From Hondaea fermentalgiana (taxonomy: Eukaryota > Sar > Bigyra > Thraustochytrida > Thraustochytriidae): DNA of 55,757 bases. The stretch spans positions 135,958 to 191,714 of the forward strand of contig NPFB01000013.1 of NCBI GenBank assembly GCA_014084085.1, read 5' to 3'. The translations under genes were made by a program, and so were the position numbers. The notes beneath the pieces are model-generated. The model was given only the letters and a program-made list of their open reading frames with translations. It did not search any database and had not been told where the DNA came from. Every line of letters begins with the position of its first letter. The stretch's first letter is position 1. Shown here piece after piece: positions 29,334-38,081 of the stretch.

Positions 29334-30233
29334 ATGACCAAGATGGTAGGGCGCGAGACGACGGCGACGGCGACGACGACGCTGATCCCGGCAGGCGTGG
29401 AGATGATGTCAATCGAGGACCGTCTTGCTCTTTTCCGGAAACGCGTGCGCCCACTTGGGCGTTGGGGCCGGGGAGCGCTGCAAGAGAAAACGTCGCGAGA
29501 ATTCGACTATGCGCTCGGACCAGGAAAACCTGAGATGAAGGCAAAGAACTCCAAACCCAGCAGCACGGAGCCATGTGTATACGACGATGAGACCGCGCTC
29601 ATCGAGGCCCTGCAGTGCGCAATGTTCGTGAACGAGAAGACTGCAGACCCCGGCATCAGGCTCGTGCCGGATGACGACGAGGACGGCGCCCAGCTGGAGG
29701 AAACCATCGACCTCTGGAACGGCTTGTGCGTGCCGCTGCTGTATCGTCTCTTGATGAACCAGGACACGAAAGAGGACGCGAAAATTGTGCGAGACCTTTG
29801 CGCTGCTCTACGAAGAGTAGACGCCCTCTTTGAGGCCCAAAGTTTCGAAGGGCCTTATTTCCTCGGAGACAGACTGTCGCTTGCAGATATCATCGTCGCG
29901 CCACTACTGGACCGCTTCGCGGCGACTTTGCCATATTACCGCGGATTTGACATGTTTGCGCCGGCGCCGCGACTTGCCAAACTATACGAGGCCGTTAAGT
30001 TGCGCCCAGCCTTTGCAGATACGATGCGTGGACCCAATTATTACGTACGCAAATACAAGAGCTACGCCAAAGTTGAGCGCATTGTCCCCGACGAGATCTC
30101 CGCAAATATGCAAGAGCATACGATACTTGGGTCGACGACGCGCAGCATAATCTTTCGCATGAATCCGACCAGATTTCGAGGAAAATCCCTATCCCGGAGG
30201 TCGGTTGGCCTCAACCTGTTAACTCTCAAATGA
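29334..30233 (+). CDS. Glutathione S-transferase-like protein with reduced N-terminal domain
   Basis: 299 residues from the ATG at 29334. An in-frame TTG upstream is not a likely start. Residues from about 80 to 240 match the end of the thioredoxin-fold domain (DDETALIEALQCAMFVNEK, at the place of the usual ES-x-x-I element) and the all-helical C-terminal GST domain (GPYFLGDRLSLADIIVAPLLDR, the conserved N-capping box region, then a helix ending near KLRPAF). The first 75 residues do not show the active-site CPxC/CPxS loop or the beta-alpha-beta start of a GST. The glutathione site is therefore incomplete, or the missing part lies in an unseen upstream exon. The C-terminal 60 residues are basic and non-conserved. 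Function as an enzyme is doubtful. Confidence 0.75.
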   Translation: MTKMVGRETTATATTTLIPAGVEMMSIEDRLALFRKRVRPLGRWGRGALQEKTSREFDYALGPGKPEMKAKNSKPSSTEPCVYDDETALIEALQCAMFVNEKTADPGIRLVPDDDEDGAQLEETIDLWNGLCVPLLYRLLMNQDTKEDAKIVRDLCAALRRVDALFEAQSFEGPYFLGDRLSLADIIVAPLLDRFAATLPYYRGFDMFAPAPRLAKLYEAVKLRPAFADTMRGPNYYVRKYKSYAKVERIVPDEISANMQEHTILGSTTRSIIFRMNPTRFRGKSLSRRSVGLNLLTLK

Positions 30234-30822
30234 AGCGACCAAGCAATTTTCGTGAAGCTTGTCTTCACCAAGAGCAGTGCGTCTGATTGACTTTCGAGCT
30301 AAATTGTAAATGTTGTGAACCCCCATGAATGCCGAGATACCTTTGCCGAAAAGCACACAATGCATCTGATTTTGACCATGTCTTGCGTTTGAGCTCTGGC
30401 GTCTGGTCGTTTTGACCTTGTGACACATTCCAGCCTCGTCCTGGAAGGCTTGCTCGCAATTTACGGAATTCCGATTGTGTACGATAAGTGGACCCGGTAT
30501 TCCGGGACCTTCCAGGCTGTGCAAGCGTGTGCGGTAATCGCCATCAATAACGAAACTAGCGTACGTGAGCGTGTTGCTTCGCGCGCCTGCAGGCTCGCCC
30601 ACCTGCTCGCTTGCTGCGGCGACGGCGCGATGGCCCCTGCGACGTGGATGAGACTGGCTGCGTGCCGCGCGCGATCGCTCCGCAAAAGGGAGAAACACGA
30701 AAACTGACCGCCTCGGGCCGACGGCCCATGCACACCTTTCTTTCTACAGCAGCAACAACACGCACGAGGAAACAACTCAGCACCGCAGAGCACAGCACAG
30801 GTCAGCGCAGTTCAAAGAAAAG
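30234..30822. promoter_or_regulatory. Intergenic, GST-like 3' flank and ATX1 promoter
   Basis: A 589-base region between two plus-strand genes. No repeat or gene is recognised. Confidence 0.5.
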
Positions 30823-31188
30823 ATGCCCGAGACGACCTTTAACGTGGAAATGTCGTGCGGCGGCTGCAGCGGCGCCTGTACCCGTATCCTCAAGAAGATT
30901 GATGGTAAGTAGCTTTCACGCTTCCGCGTTGCACGCACGCACGCACGCACGCACGCGCCCCCTTCTCAGTCAAGAGAAGCTTGGAAGGCGGGCACCGGGT
31001 TGTACGAAGGGCCTGTTGACTTACGATTCGATACATTTTTTCTGAGATTAGGTGTGGAGGAGGTCGATGCCAGCCTCGAGGATCAGAAGATCACCGTTCA
31101 GCACGATAGCTCCGTGACCGCGGACACCATGTTGGAGGCTCTCCAAAAGTGGGCCCAAAGCTCCGGCAAGAAGGTTTCCAAGGCCTAA
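30823..31188 (+). CDS. ATX1-type copper metallochaperone (two exons)
   Basis: 72 residues, spliced from exon 1 at 30823-30904 and exon 2 at 31052-31188 around a GT-AG intron. Exon 1 encodes MPETTFNVEMSCGGCSGAC, with the MxCxxC copper site of the heavy-metal-associated domain. Exon 2 supplies the rest of the beta-alpha-beta-beta-alpha-beta fold (VEEVDASLEDQKITVQHD, then VTADTMLEALQKW and SGKK). Joining restores a single frame at a glycine codon (G|GT) right before VEEV, the expected place in the family. Length matches yeast Atx1 (73) and human ATOX1 (68). It carries Cu(I) in the cytosol to P-type copper ATPases in the secretory pathway. A degenerate copy of exon 2 lies about 150 bases downstream of the stop. 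Confidence 0.93.
30905..31051 (+). other. ATX1 intron (147 bases)
   Basis: Starts GTAAGT and ends GATTAG after a T-rich stretch. It contains a CACG tetramer run near 30940-30957. Splicing is required to join the copper-site exon to the rest of the domain. Confidence 0.9.
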
Positions 31189-31580
31189 TATGACCTAGCG
31201 ACGAACGCATGCACCACCATTACGACCTCGAATTGATTCGAGGATGATGCATAAAAGTAAACACGTCAAAGCAACTAAGGCATTTTCAATCGTTTTCTCT
31301 ATCGTGGCCATGCAGCAGATGATAATAAAGGATATTCCTTGATCAGAGAATCACTGTTGAGTTTAGCATGAGACCTACGTAATCGCGGATATTGTGCTAG
31401 AGGCTCTTCAAAAGAGGATCCAAAGCTTCGGCAAAAAGATATGGTATCGATACCAGAATTGAAGCGAGGCCAAGCACTTTCAAGAAAGAGGGCATGCTCC
31501 ATTACTTTATTGGTCTCAAAACGATCTCATGATCTGTTGTTTTCTTTCAACAGCTACGAGACTCTACAAGGAAGCTCACC
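31189..31580. other. Convergent intergenic region containing an ATX1 exon relic
   Basis: A 392-base region between ATX1 and the ARL gene. The only feature is the decayed exon copy at 31341-31442. Confidence 0.6.
31341..31442 (+). pseudogene. Decayed duplicate of ATX1 exon 2
   Basis: The stretch aligns with 31079-31175 of ATX1 exon 2. Its left part reads DQRITVE against DQKITVQ, and its right part reads VIADIVLEALQKRIQSFGKK against VTADTMLEALQKWAQSSGKK. A few inserted bases between the two parts shift the frame and bring a stop, and no stop follows at the homologous place. No copy of exon 1 with the CGGC site is visible upstream. It is a tandem partial duplication that has lost coding capacity. 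Whether it lies in the ATX1 3' UTR is unknown. Confidence 0.8.
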
Positions 31581-32400
31581 TCATTTTATCAGCTGCTGAC
31601 AAATTTGATGCATAAGACGTCCGAGCTCAGCAGGCTCATTTGCATTGACTTCTAAAACGCTAACGTCACGCGGCACGTCCATTTCGTAGCGAATGTCAGA
31701 CTCTTTGAGAGGCTCGATATTGGTCCGAGGAAGATTCCGCGAGGTAGAATCTGAAGGATCGACATCGCTGCGATGCTGCTGCGTGGCGGTTCGAACTTGC
31801 GACGAAGTTCGTTTGATATTGTCCAGTATGATAACTTCGGCGTCCAAGAGGTCGACTTCGTGCAGAACTTTGTGAAGCTCTACCTTGGCCTCGGGAAGAC
31901 GAGCTCGATCTGTGGCATCCACGACAAAAAGAACGACATTCGGTCGTAGGCTCTTGTAAAAATGCCTCCATAGGGGCCGTAGCTGCACACGATTCCGCCA
32001 AGAATGTCGCATCAAACGTCAGAGACATCAGTGATTCGAAAAGATCGCGAGCAATAGCGACGCTTCAGGATCGACGCACATATAATTTACCTGCGAGGTC
32101 GAAAATGTGAAATTGAAACTTTGTGCGATTGTAGACTTGCTCGATTACATGATAATTGTACCCTGTCGACGACTTAGTGAGCTCTTGTCCTGGTGGAGCG
32201 AAACGACTTCACGCCATCGACTTTGGCGTAGAATCGTTTCGTTTGGTTGTATACAACGCAGACGAGGCGCCATATGGCAACGTACCAACTGTTGGAGAAG
32301 AGTCGCTAGGTTTGGCCGCGAGGTTGAAGAGAAAAGTCGTCTTGCCCGCACCGTCGAGCCCCACGAGCACCACGCTGTATCTCGACCTCGCGGCGCCCAT
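31581..32400 (-). CDS. Divergent ARF-like (ARL) small GTPase, three exons
   Basis: 208 residues from exons 32286-32400, 32080-32189 and 31581-31982. Exon 1 gives a myristoylatable Gly2 and the P-loop GLDGAGKTTFLF, ending at SPTVG (switch I, Thr37). Exon 2 gives KFQFHIFDLAG (switch II DxxG). Exon 3 continues LRPLWRHFYKSL, then VVLFVVDATDRARL, all typical of ARF/ARL proteins. The splice choice for intron 2 is set by frame: only the GTGCGT donor at 32079 joins in frame to the single good acceptor before LRPLW and keeps the spacing of the family. This puts Lys where ARFs have the catalytic Gln. The usual NKxD guanine-specificity motif is not present after the VIIL strand, and a Ser/Thr/Arg-rich insertion takes its place. 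Nucleotide binding may be altered, or a further small intron may be hidden there. Confidence 0.75.
31983..32079 (-). other. ARL intron 2 (97 bases)
   Basis: Reads GTGCGT at the donor and TGTGCAG at the acceptor, with CTGAC as a likely branch site about 40 bases before the acceptor. An alternative donor GTAAAT, 11 bases earlier, would break the frame. Confidence 0.65.
32190..32285 (-). other. ARL intron 1 (96 bases)
   Basis: GTACGT donor and CCACCAG acceptor. Without splicing the frame stops after a non-ARF tail; with it, switch I continues into the beta-strand leading to DLAG. Confidence 0.8.
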
Positions 32401-33281
32401 GTCCCCGTTATATCGCGGGAGCGCGCCGAATCACCCGCCCTCCCGCGCCCGGCTCCCGCCGTCAAACGAACGTGTCGGCACGTGTCGAGGAGTTCGAGGT
32501 TTGCCCGCGATTTTGGCGGCTTGTTGGCCTTCTTTCCGTCACTGCAAGAAGACATCTGCCGTGTCGGAACGCTCAGCTGGCCAAGCAGCCTCAGTCTGGA
32601 TCTGTTCATTCACAGACGCGGGCCAGCAGCGGCGAACGTCATGACGGCCTCCTAGATATTCGAGCTCTCGTGCGCGCGCACAAGACGATCGAGCTGGTGT
32701 CGCTAAAATGCGGAATCGCGAGCTAGACGGCGCGGTCCCTGGAATCGGGACGGTACCGGCTGTGTCGACCCGAATAAAGTGATCAATCGAAATCCATACG
32801 AGAAAGCGCGCAGAGCTTGACCATTGCGCGCGCGCTGGCGCGGCGCAGGGGCTAGCTGGCGCGCGAGGAGAGGCGCGGCGAAGAAAACGGGCACGCTCGC
32901 CCCTGCGCGGGCGTGCTCCTGCCTGCTTCGCGGTTTGGTGGAAGGCTTCCGCGACGACACTTGAGGCGCAAGTGCGCAGAGCCCGAGGGGGCCAAGGCGG
33001 GCAGCGAGTCCGCTTCCGTGCCGCCCGGGAGGAACTCCCTCGTTCGAGAGGCGACAAGGACGACGAGGGTTGACCGCTGCGGACGCTAGCGCGAGCTCGC
33101 GACAATCGTCTTTGCCCGCCCGCAAGATTGCCCGCGCCGTAAGGGCAAGGAGCGAGTCTGACAGACCCTTTTTCGTCGTCCAACTCTGGAAAGATACGAG
33201 CACGAGCGCGCCTAGATTCTCGAGGTCTAGAGTATCACACGACATCTGCAGCAAAGCGACGACACACGCCAAGTAGCCAGC
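32401..33281. promoter_or_regulatory. Divergent intergenic region, ARL / RNF10-like
   Basis: An 881-base GC-rich region holding both promoters. Long minus-strand open frames cross it but have no conserved features. No tandem array is present here, unlike most other divergent regions of the window. Confidence 0.5.
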
Positions 33282-35411
33282 ATGAGTCGCAAGGCCGAAG
33301 CGAGAGGCATGCTCCCTCGGGGCGGAAACGTCTGCGACTACGAGTATTATGACGATGTTCAAGTCGAGTTGCATGATGATGCAGACAATTCGCGAGGCGG
33401 CGGCGGCGGCGGCGGAGGAGGAGGAGGAGGAGGCCGAAATGCACAGGGGCCGCCAACATCGCAGCAGCAGCAACAGCAGACACAGAACTCGCGAAACGGC
33501 AACAGACAACAACACCAACAACAACAGCGAAGGAATAAGCAGCGTCGAGGCCACGGCCAGCATCAGCGCAATCGACGAACAGGGGGCTCGAATGGAGCGG
33601 ACTACGGGGCAATATCCCTCGCATTTACGCGCGAGGACTTTGTCAAGGCAAATTTTGGCTTCTGCTTACACCCGCAAACGACATCTTCCTCTCTGCGCGG
33701 ACAAGACTCCCTCGAGTGGGACGAGGTCGAGTCTGTCTCGGTGAAGTCAGACGAGCCCGTGGTGTGTCCCCTGTGCTTGGACCAGGTACGCGCCCCGCGA
33801 ATTACTACATGCGGACACATTTTTTGCTGCGTGTGCATGTACCGCCTCTTTATGCACGCATCCAATACCTGGGAACATTGTCCCCTGTGCCAATCCTTCA
33901 TTTGCGAAAAGGATTTACGCCGCATCTCAAGCATCGAGATTATCCCCAAGGTTGCCGTCGGCGACCAGATAGACTTGATCCTCTTGACACGACCGCGCGC
34001 TGGCATTGTACCCGTCGCCCTCGAGAGTAAAGGTGGTGACTTTGCGCAGCGCCGACTACCCTCTGTTCACACTCGGCGTGCCACCTTTTCGCGATTCGCC
34101 ATTGAGACAAAGGAGAATGTCACTCGTGTAGGCGAGCGTGATTTGAACGATTTGCGCTACCTCATGAACGAGGCGCAGGCCTTCAATGACTCCTTTGGAT
34201 CCGAGCTCATCAAGCGCGCGTACGCCAACGTCAGTGGTACTATGCAGCGGTGGGCAGCACCTAAAGCGCAAGAATCCTCGCATGACTTGCGCTCCACTGT
34301 GCCAATACCTCGGGCCGGGGCAAACGCGGCCACGGGTTCGTCAAGTGCTAGCACAACAGGTGGGCGGCGTGGCGGCGGCGGCGGTGGCGGGAGCTCGGCG
34401 GTAGGCAAGCTTGACCAGCCCGAGGAAGACGTTCAATTTTATCAAATTGCCGACGCTCGTTACGTTTTCCTGGACTCCTTTGTCGTCAAGTGTCTCGCGC
34501 ATCAGTTTGGCGCGGACAAGACCCAGTTTCCACCCCGACTTGAAAAGGTTCGCGTGGTGAATGTAGAGAATATTGTCCTCACGCCCGAGGTGGTCAAACG
34601 CAACTCGTACCTCGTGCACGTCCCCATTCATGCAAACCTGTACCTTGTGGAGATTGACCTGCAAGAGATTCTTTCTGCGGAAACCTTGGAAGTTTTTCGC
34701 GAGGAAATCGCCAGTCGTGCACGCCGCCGCGCGGCAAAGCTCAAGGCGGAGCGACGCCATGAGAAGCAGCTCAGTGAAAAGCTCAAGCGTATGAGTCTGC
34801 GCGGGCCTCTTGAGAGCAATCTTGGTTACAGCATCGACTACCGTCAGTACATGGAGCAGCGCAAGCGTCAGGAGGAACAGATTCAGCGCGAGCTTGCGCA
34901 CGCCTTTGAAGCATCTCTCACGGGCGATATGGTATCAGAAGAAGAGATCAATGCTATGCTCGATTCAGCAAGCGCGCAGCAGTCGAATGGGATCTGGGGA
35001 TCGGCGCCGCAGCATATTGGATCCTTCGCCTCGATTGTCAATAGCCAAAGCCACTTCCCGGAACTGTCTTCGTCTCCGCCGACGACGAATCTCTCAACGT
35101 CTCCGCAGTCGTCCTACTCTTTGTCGTCTTCGCCGGGCGCTGGCAACGGATTGTCGTCGACAGCGTCCAAGACTGGCTGGGCGACACTTTCGGCGCCCAA
35201 GCCTCCCACAACGTCGCAGCACGCGCGGACCCTAGTGCCGGGTGGACTTGCTCCTGGAACTGGGGCAACGTCGGCGGAGAGTGGCCCATCGCAAGCTCCG
35301 CAAGGCGCGCAAGGGGCCACCTCTCAGGAAGCTCGTTCAAAGGGCAAGAACAAGTCCAAGAACAACAAGAAGGCCGTGCTTTTGAGCACGGCAGGTCGTC
35401 GTGGCCGTTGA
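33282..35411 (+). CDS. RNF10/MAG2-like RING-finger E3 ubiquitin ligase
   Basis: 709 residues from the ATG at 33282. A C3HC4 RING lies at 162-203 (C162, C165, C177, H179, C182, C185, C200, C203) with the CGHIFC core, followed by the KDLRR segment seen in RNF10. A second conserved block around residues 385-465 (FYQIADARYVFLDSF to VHVPIHANLYLVEIDL) is the RNF10-specific region. An Arg/Lys-rich helical segment follows. Human RNF10 and yeast Mag2 act on stalled 40S ribosomal subunits; RNF10 ubiquitinates the small-subunit proteins uS3 and uS5. The N-terminus has a run of 13 Gly and Gln/Asn-rich stretches, and the C-terminus is Ser/Thr/Pro-rich, ending in KGKNKSKNNKK. These low-complexity parts also occur in family members. 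It is divergent from the ARL gene. Confidence 0.9.
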   Translation: MSRKAEARGMLPRGGNVCDYEYYDDVQVELHDDADNSRGGGGGGGGGGGGGRNAQGPPTSQQQQQQTQNSRNGNRQQHQQQQRRNKQRRGHGQHQRNRRTGGSNGADYGAISLAFTREDFVKANFGFCLHPQTTSSSLRGQDSLEWDEVESVSVKSDEPVVCPLCLDQVRAPRITTCGHIFCCVCMYRLFMHASNTWEHCPLCQSFICEKDLRRISSIEIIPKVAVGDQIDLILLTRPRAGIVPVALESKGGDFAQRRLPSVHTRRATFSRFAIETKENVTRVGERDLNDLRYLMNEAQAFNDSFGSELIKRAYANVSGTMQRWAAPKAQESSHDLRSTVPIPRAGANAATGSSSASTTGGRRGGGGGGGSSAVGKLDQPEEDVQFYQIADARYVFLDSFVVKCLAHQFGADKTQFPPRLEKVRVVNVENIVLTPEVVKRNSYLVHVPIHANLYLVEIDLQEILSAETLEVFREEIASRARRRAAKLKAERRHEKQLSEKLKRMSLRGPLESNLGYSIDYRQYMEQRKRQEEQIQRELAHAFEASLTGDMVSEEEINAMLDSASAQQSNGIWGSAPQHIGSFASIVNSQSHFPELSSSPPTTNLSTSPQSSYSLSSSPGAGNGLSSTASKTGWATLSAPKPPTTSQHARTLVPGGLAPGTGATSAESGPSQAPQGAQGATSQEARSKGKNKSKNNKKAVLLSTAGRRGR

Positions 35412-36047
35412 CTGCTGGGTCGATGGCCATGCACCCAATCATTTATCCATCCATCCATCCATCCATCCATCAACACACGCATGCACGACGCGCTCTTGTC
35501 CTTCTCTTTTTCTTTTTAACCATGGTTTAGAGTGTGTACATTTCCTTCTTTACCCTTCGCCTCCTGCTTGTCGTTTTGGTGCGATGGAATAGCGTCGCTT
35601 CCTTTTGCAAAAGAAGATTTGTCTATTTGAGGCGCAATTGAAATAGGAGAAGAAGCGTGGGGAACACAGTTGTGGGTCTAGGTAGTAAGATCAAATCTGT
35701 TGATGAATGAGCGTGTTGGATATTATACGCCTCTTGAAGTTGTGTGCACGTGACTTGATTTCTGGTTTCTAGCAGCAGCGGCGGCAGCAGCAGCAGTGGT
35801 GGGGCAGTGGCAGTGGCAGTGGCAAAAGTGCTTGCGAGTGCGCCAGTTCGTCTCGGGTCGAGCGTCGGAGAGCAATGTATTGATTGATACACGCTCCTGC
35901 ACGAGCTCTTCCGTCCCTTCGAAACGCTTGCACGCTCGCTAGCCTACTGTTCGCATTGTCTGATCATCAAAGAGTCCCAAGGCAGAACAGAACCCAGCGA
36001 TAGATTCGCTCTACATTTCGTCTTGGTCTTGTCTGATCGAACAGCGA
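35412..36047. other. Convergent intergenic region with simple repeats
   Basis: A 636-base region. It contains (ATCC)n at about 35446-35470 just after the RNF10-like stop, and an AGC/GGC/GTGGC-type run at about 35772-35824. No gene is seen. Confidence 0.6.
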
Positions 36048-36881
36048 TTACTCGCCATCTTCGTCGTCGTCATCGTCCACTTTACGCTTCTTTTGTGTAT
36101 GTGACGCATCGTCGTCGTCGTCTTCATCGTCGTCATCGTCGCCACCGTCGTCGTTGTCGTCGTCGTCGCCGCCATCATCATCATCATCGTCGCCGCCGTC
36201 GTCATTATCGTTGTCATCCTCTTCCTCTTCCTCATCGTCGTTGTCGTTGTTGGCGTTGACACCTCCTGCTCCATCATCTTCATCGTCTTCGTCGTCGTCG
36301 CCATCGTCGTCATCACCATCGACGTCGTCGTTACCTTCTTCGCCATCGAAATCTTCGTCATCCTCATCATCCTCGTCGTTGTTGAAGTCTTGCTGAACGA
36401 GCGACTTCAAGCCGAGCTCCTCCTCTCCGTCATCATCATCGCCATCTTCATCTTCATCTTCATCCTCCTCTTCGTCGTCATCATTTCCGTTATTATTCTC
36501 CTCCCCGTCGTCGTCGTTGTCGTCGTCGTCGCCGCCGTCCTCATCGTCCTCATTGTCATCGTTGCCGACCTGCCCCGCACCTTCTTCGTCATTTCCATCA
36601 CCGTCGTCTTCCTCATTTTCCTCCTCCTCCTCCTCCTCATCGTCATCATCGTCGTCGTCGTCATCTCCTCCGGCATTCACGTTGTCGTCATCGTCATCGG
36701 CGCCGTCGTCGTTGTCGTTGTCCTCGTCGTCCCCCTCTTCTTCCTCCTCTTCGTCGTCATCGGCCTTCGGGTCGCCGCCGTTCTCCTCCTCCTCCTCGTC
36801 GCCGTCCTCCTCGACGCCCACGTCGCCGTCCTCCTGCTCCTCCTCCTCCTCCTCCACGCGGTCCTCCTCGTTGTCGCTCAT
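36048..36881 (-). CDS. Very acidic Asp/Glu-rich protein with nuclear localisation signal
   Basis: 277 residues from the ATG at 36881 (MSDNEED). More than half of the residues are Asp or Glu, arranged in long runs broken by Asn and Gly. One non-repetitive segment stands out in the middle, EELGLKSLVQQDFNNDE, and near the end is SHTQKKRKVDDDDDEDGE, whose KKRKV is an SV40-type nuclear localisation signal. Acidic nuclear proteins of this shape include histone chaperones and plant Glu-rich nuclear proteins that also end in a KKRK cluster. No fold can be assigned. I chose this Met because the frame upstream is Arg/Pro/Gln-rich and of opposite charge. The DNA is mostly GAC/GAT/GAG triplet repeats, which can expand. 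Function not known. Confidence 0.75.
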   Translation of the reverse strand: MSDNEEDRVEEEEEEQEDGDVGVEEDGDEEEEENGGDPKADDDEEEEEEGDDEDNDNDDGADDDDDNVNAGGDDDDDDDDDEEEEEEENEEDDGDGNDEEGAGQVGNDDNEDDEDGGDDDDNDDDGEENNNGNDDDEEEDEDEDEDGDDDDGEEELGLKSLVQQDFNNDEDDEDDEDFDGEEGNDDVDGDDDDGDDDEDDEDDGAGGVNANNDNDDEEEEEDDNDNDDGGDDDDDDGGDDDDNDDGGDDDDDEDDDDDASHTQKKRKVDDDDDEDGE

Positions 36882-38081
36882 GGTGTCCGGCTTCTGCGCA
36901 GCTAACCTCCGCCAGCTGCACCTGCGCCTGCCAGCTTCACCGCGCGGCTGCTGCTGCTGCTGCTGCCGCGGCTGCTGCCGTCGCGAGGGCGGGCTGCGCG
37001 CGCTGCGAGGGCCGGGCTGCGGACGCGGCGCGCGCGGCGGCGAGGCGAGGGCGGGCTGCGCACGGCGGGGTCTCGATCGCGCTCTGGCGCAAAGAAGCTG
37101 GCGCGGCAGGCAGAAGATTTTTTCCAAGCCGCCTTTCGCCGCCTTTCGCCTTTCGCCTGGCTGCTCTCTTTCATTTCAATCTGCCATATCCGACTGACTG
37201 ACAGGGAGAAAGCGACTTCTTGGTACACCGAGGGGTGCTATACTACTACACTGCGGAGCGGCGCGGGAAAGTCGACCTTTCCGCGCGGTGGCAGCGACGA
37301 AGCTTTCCGCATTGGCCGGAGGAGTACTACTACTGGGGAGGAAGGGACGGAGGCTGGAGGCGGGAGCGACGGGGAGAGCGGAGACGAGGAGGAGGAGGAA
37401 ACAGAAGGCAGGAGGCGTGAGACGAAAGCTTGGCTCTGCCAAAGTGGTCGGTGGATGGGAATGGATGTGAATGTGGCGAAGAAGATGCTTACTTGGGCAC
37501 GCCATGCCATGCCATTCCATGCTATACGCTATGCCATACCATTCCATGCCATACGCCATGCCATACGCCATGCCATACGCCATGCCATACCATGTCATGC
37601 AAGATTGAAGGTCCGCGATCTCCGCTGGCTGCAACATGAAGTTGCTCGCTGACCTCGGACAGGCCGTGTGTGAATCCTGTACACAACGAGTCATGGCGAG
37701 GACAGAACGAAGATCAGGTTTATGGGCAAAGCTGAACGTCGCTCAAATAACGTCCCAGTTGGCCATCGAGTTGCATCATGAAGAACTCCGTGAATGCTCA
37801 CCCTTCGACCTCACGCACACACAACACTCGGTCAGACTTAGCTAGCTGAGGTCCATCCTCCGGCTCGCTGTTCCCTCTCTCTCCCAATTCCGTCCATCTT
37901 CACTTGCGTTGCTGCGCCGAGACGCTGCCGGCCCTCGTTGCTACCTCTTGCCATTCCAGTCCCGTCCTTGACGTGCAAACTCGCAGGCAGCAGTAACCCA
38001 CCCACACAAGGGACGGTATCATGATGTTATGCAAAACCTCATCAAACCTCACACCTGAGGTCTTTGCAATCTTGGTGGACG
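36882..38081. promoter_or_regulatory. Divergent intergenic region, acidic protein / amidase
   Basis: A 1,200-base region holding both promoters, with a 12-base tandem repeat at about 37498-37600. GC-rich on the left and more balanced on the right. No further gene is supported. Confidence 0.6.
37498..37600. repeat. CATGCCATACGC 12-base tandem repeat
   Basis: Three near-perfect 12-base units at about 37545-37592, preceded by more diverged CATGC/CATTC units. It lies about 500 bases upstream of the amidase and 620 bases upstream of the acidic gene. Confidence 0.85.

Noticed and set aside
32539..33563. Overlapping minus-strand frames in the ARL/RNF10-like divergent region
   Set aside because: Arg/Ser/Ala-rich composition, no motif, and partly overlapping the start of the RNF10-like gene.
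36390..37197. Plus-strand frames made of Ser or Val/Ile runs
   Set aside because: Alternative frames of the Asp/Glu triplet repeat on the minus strand.
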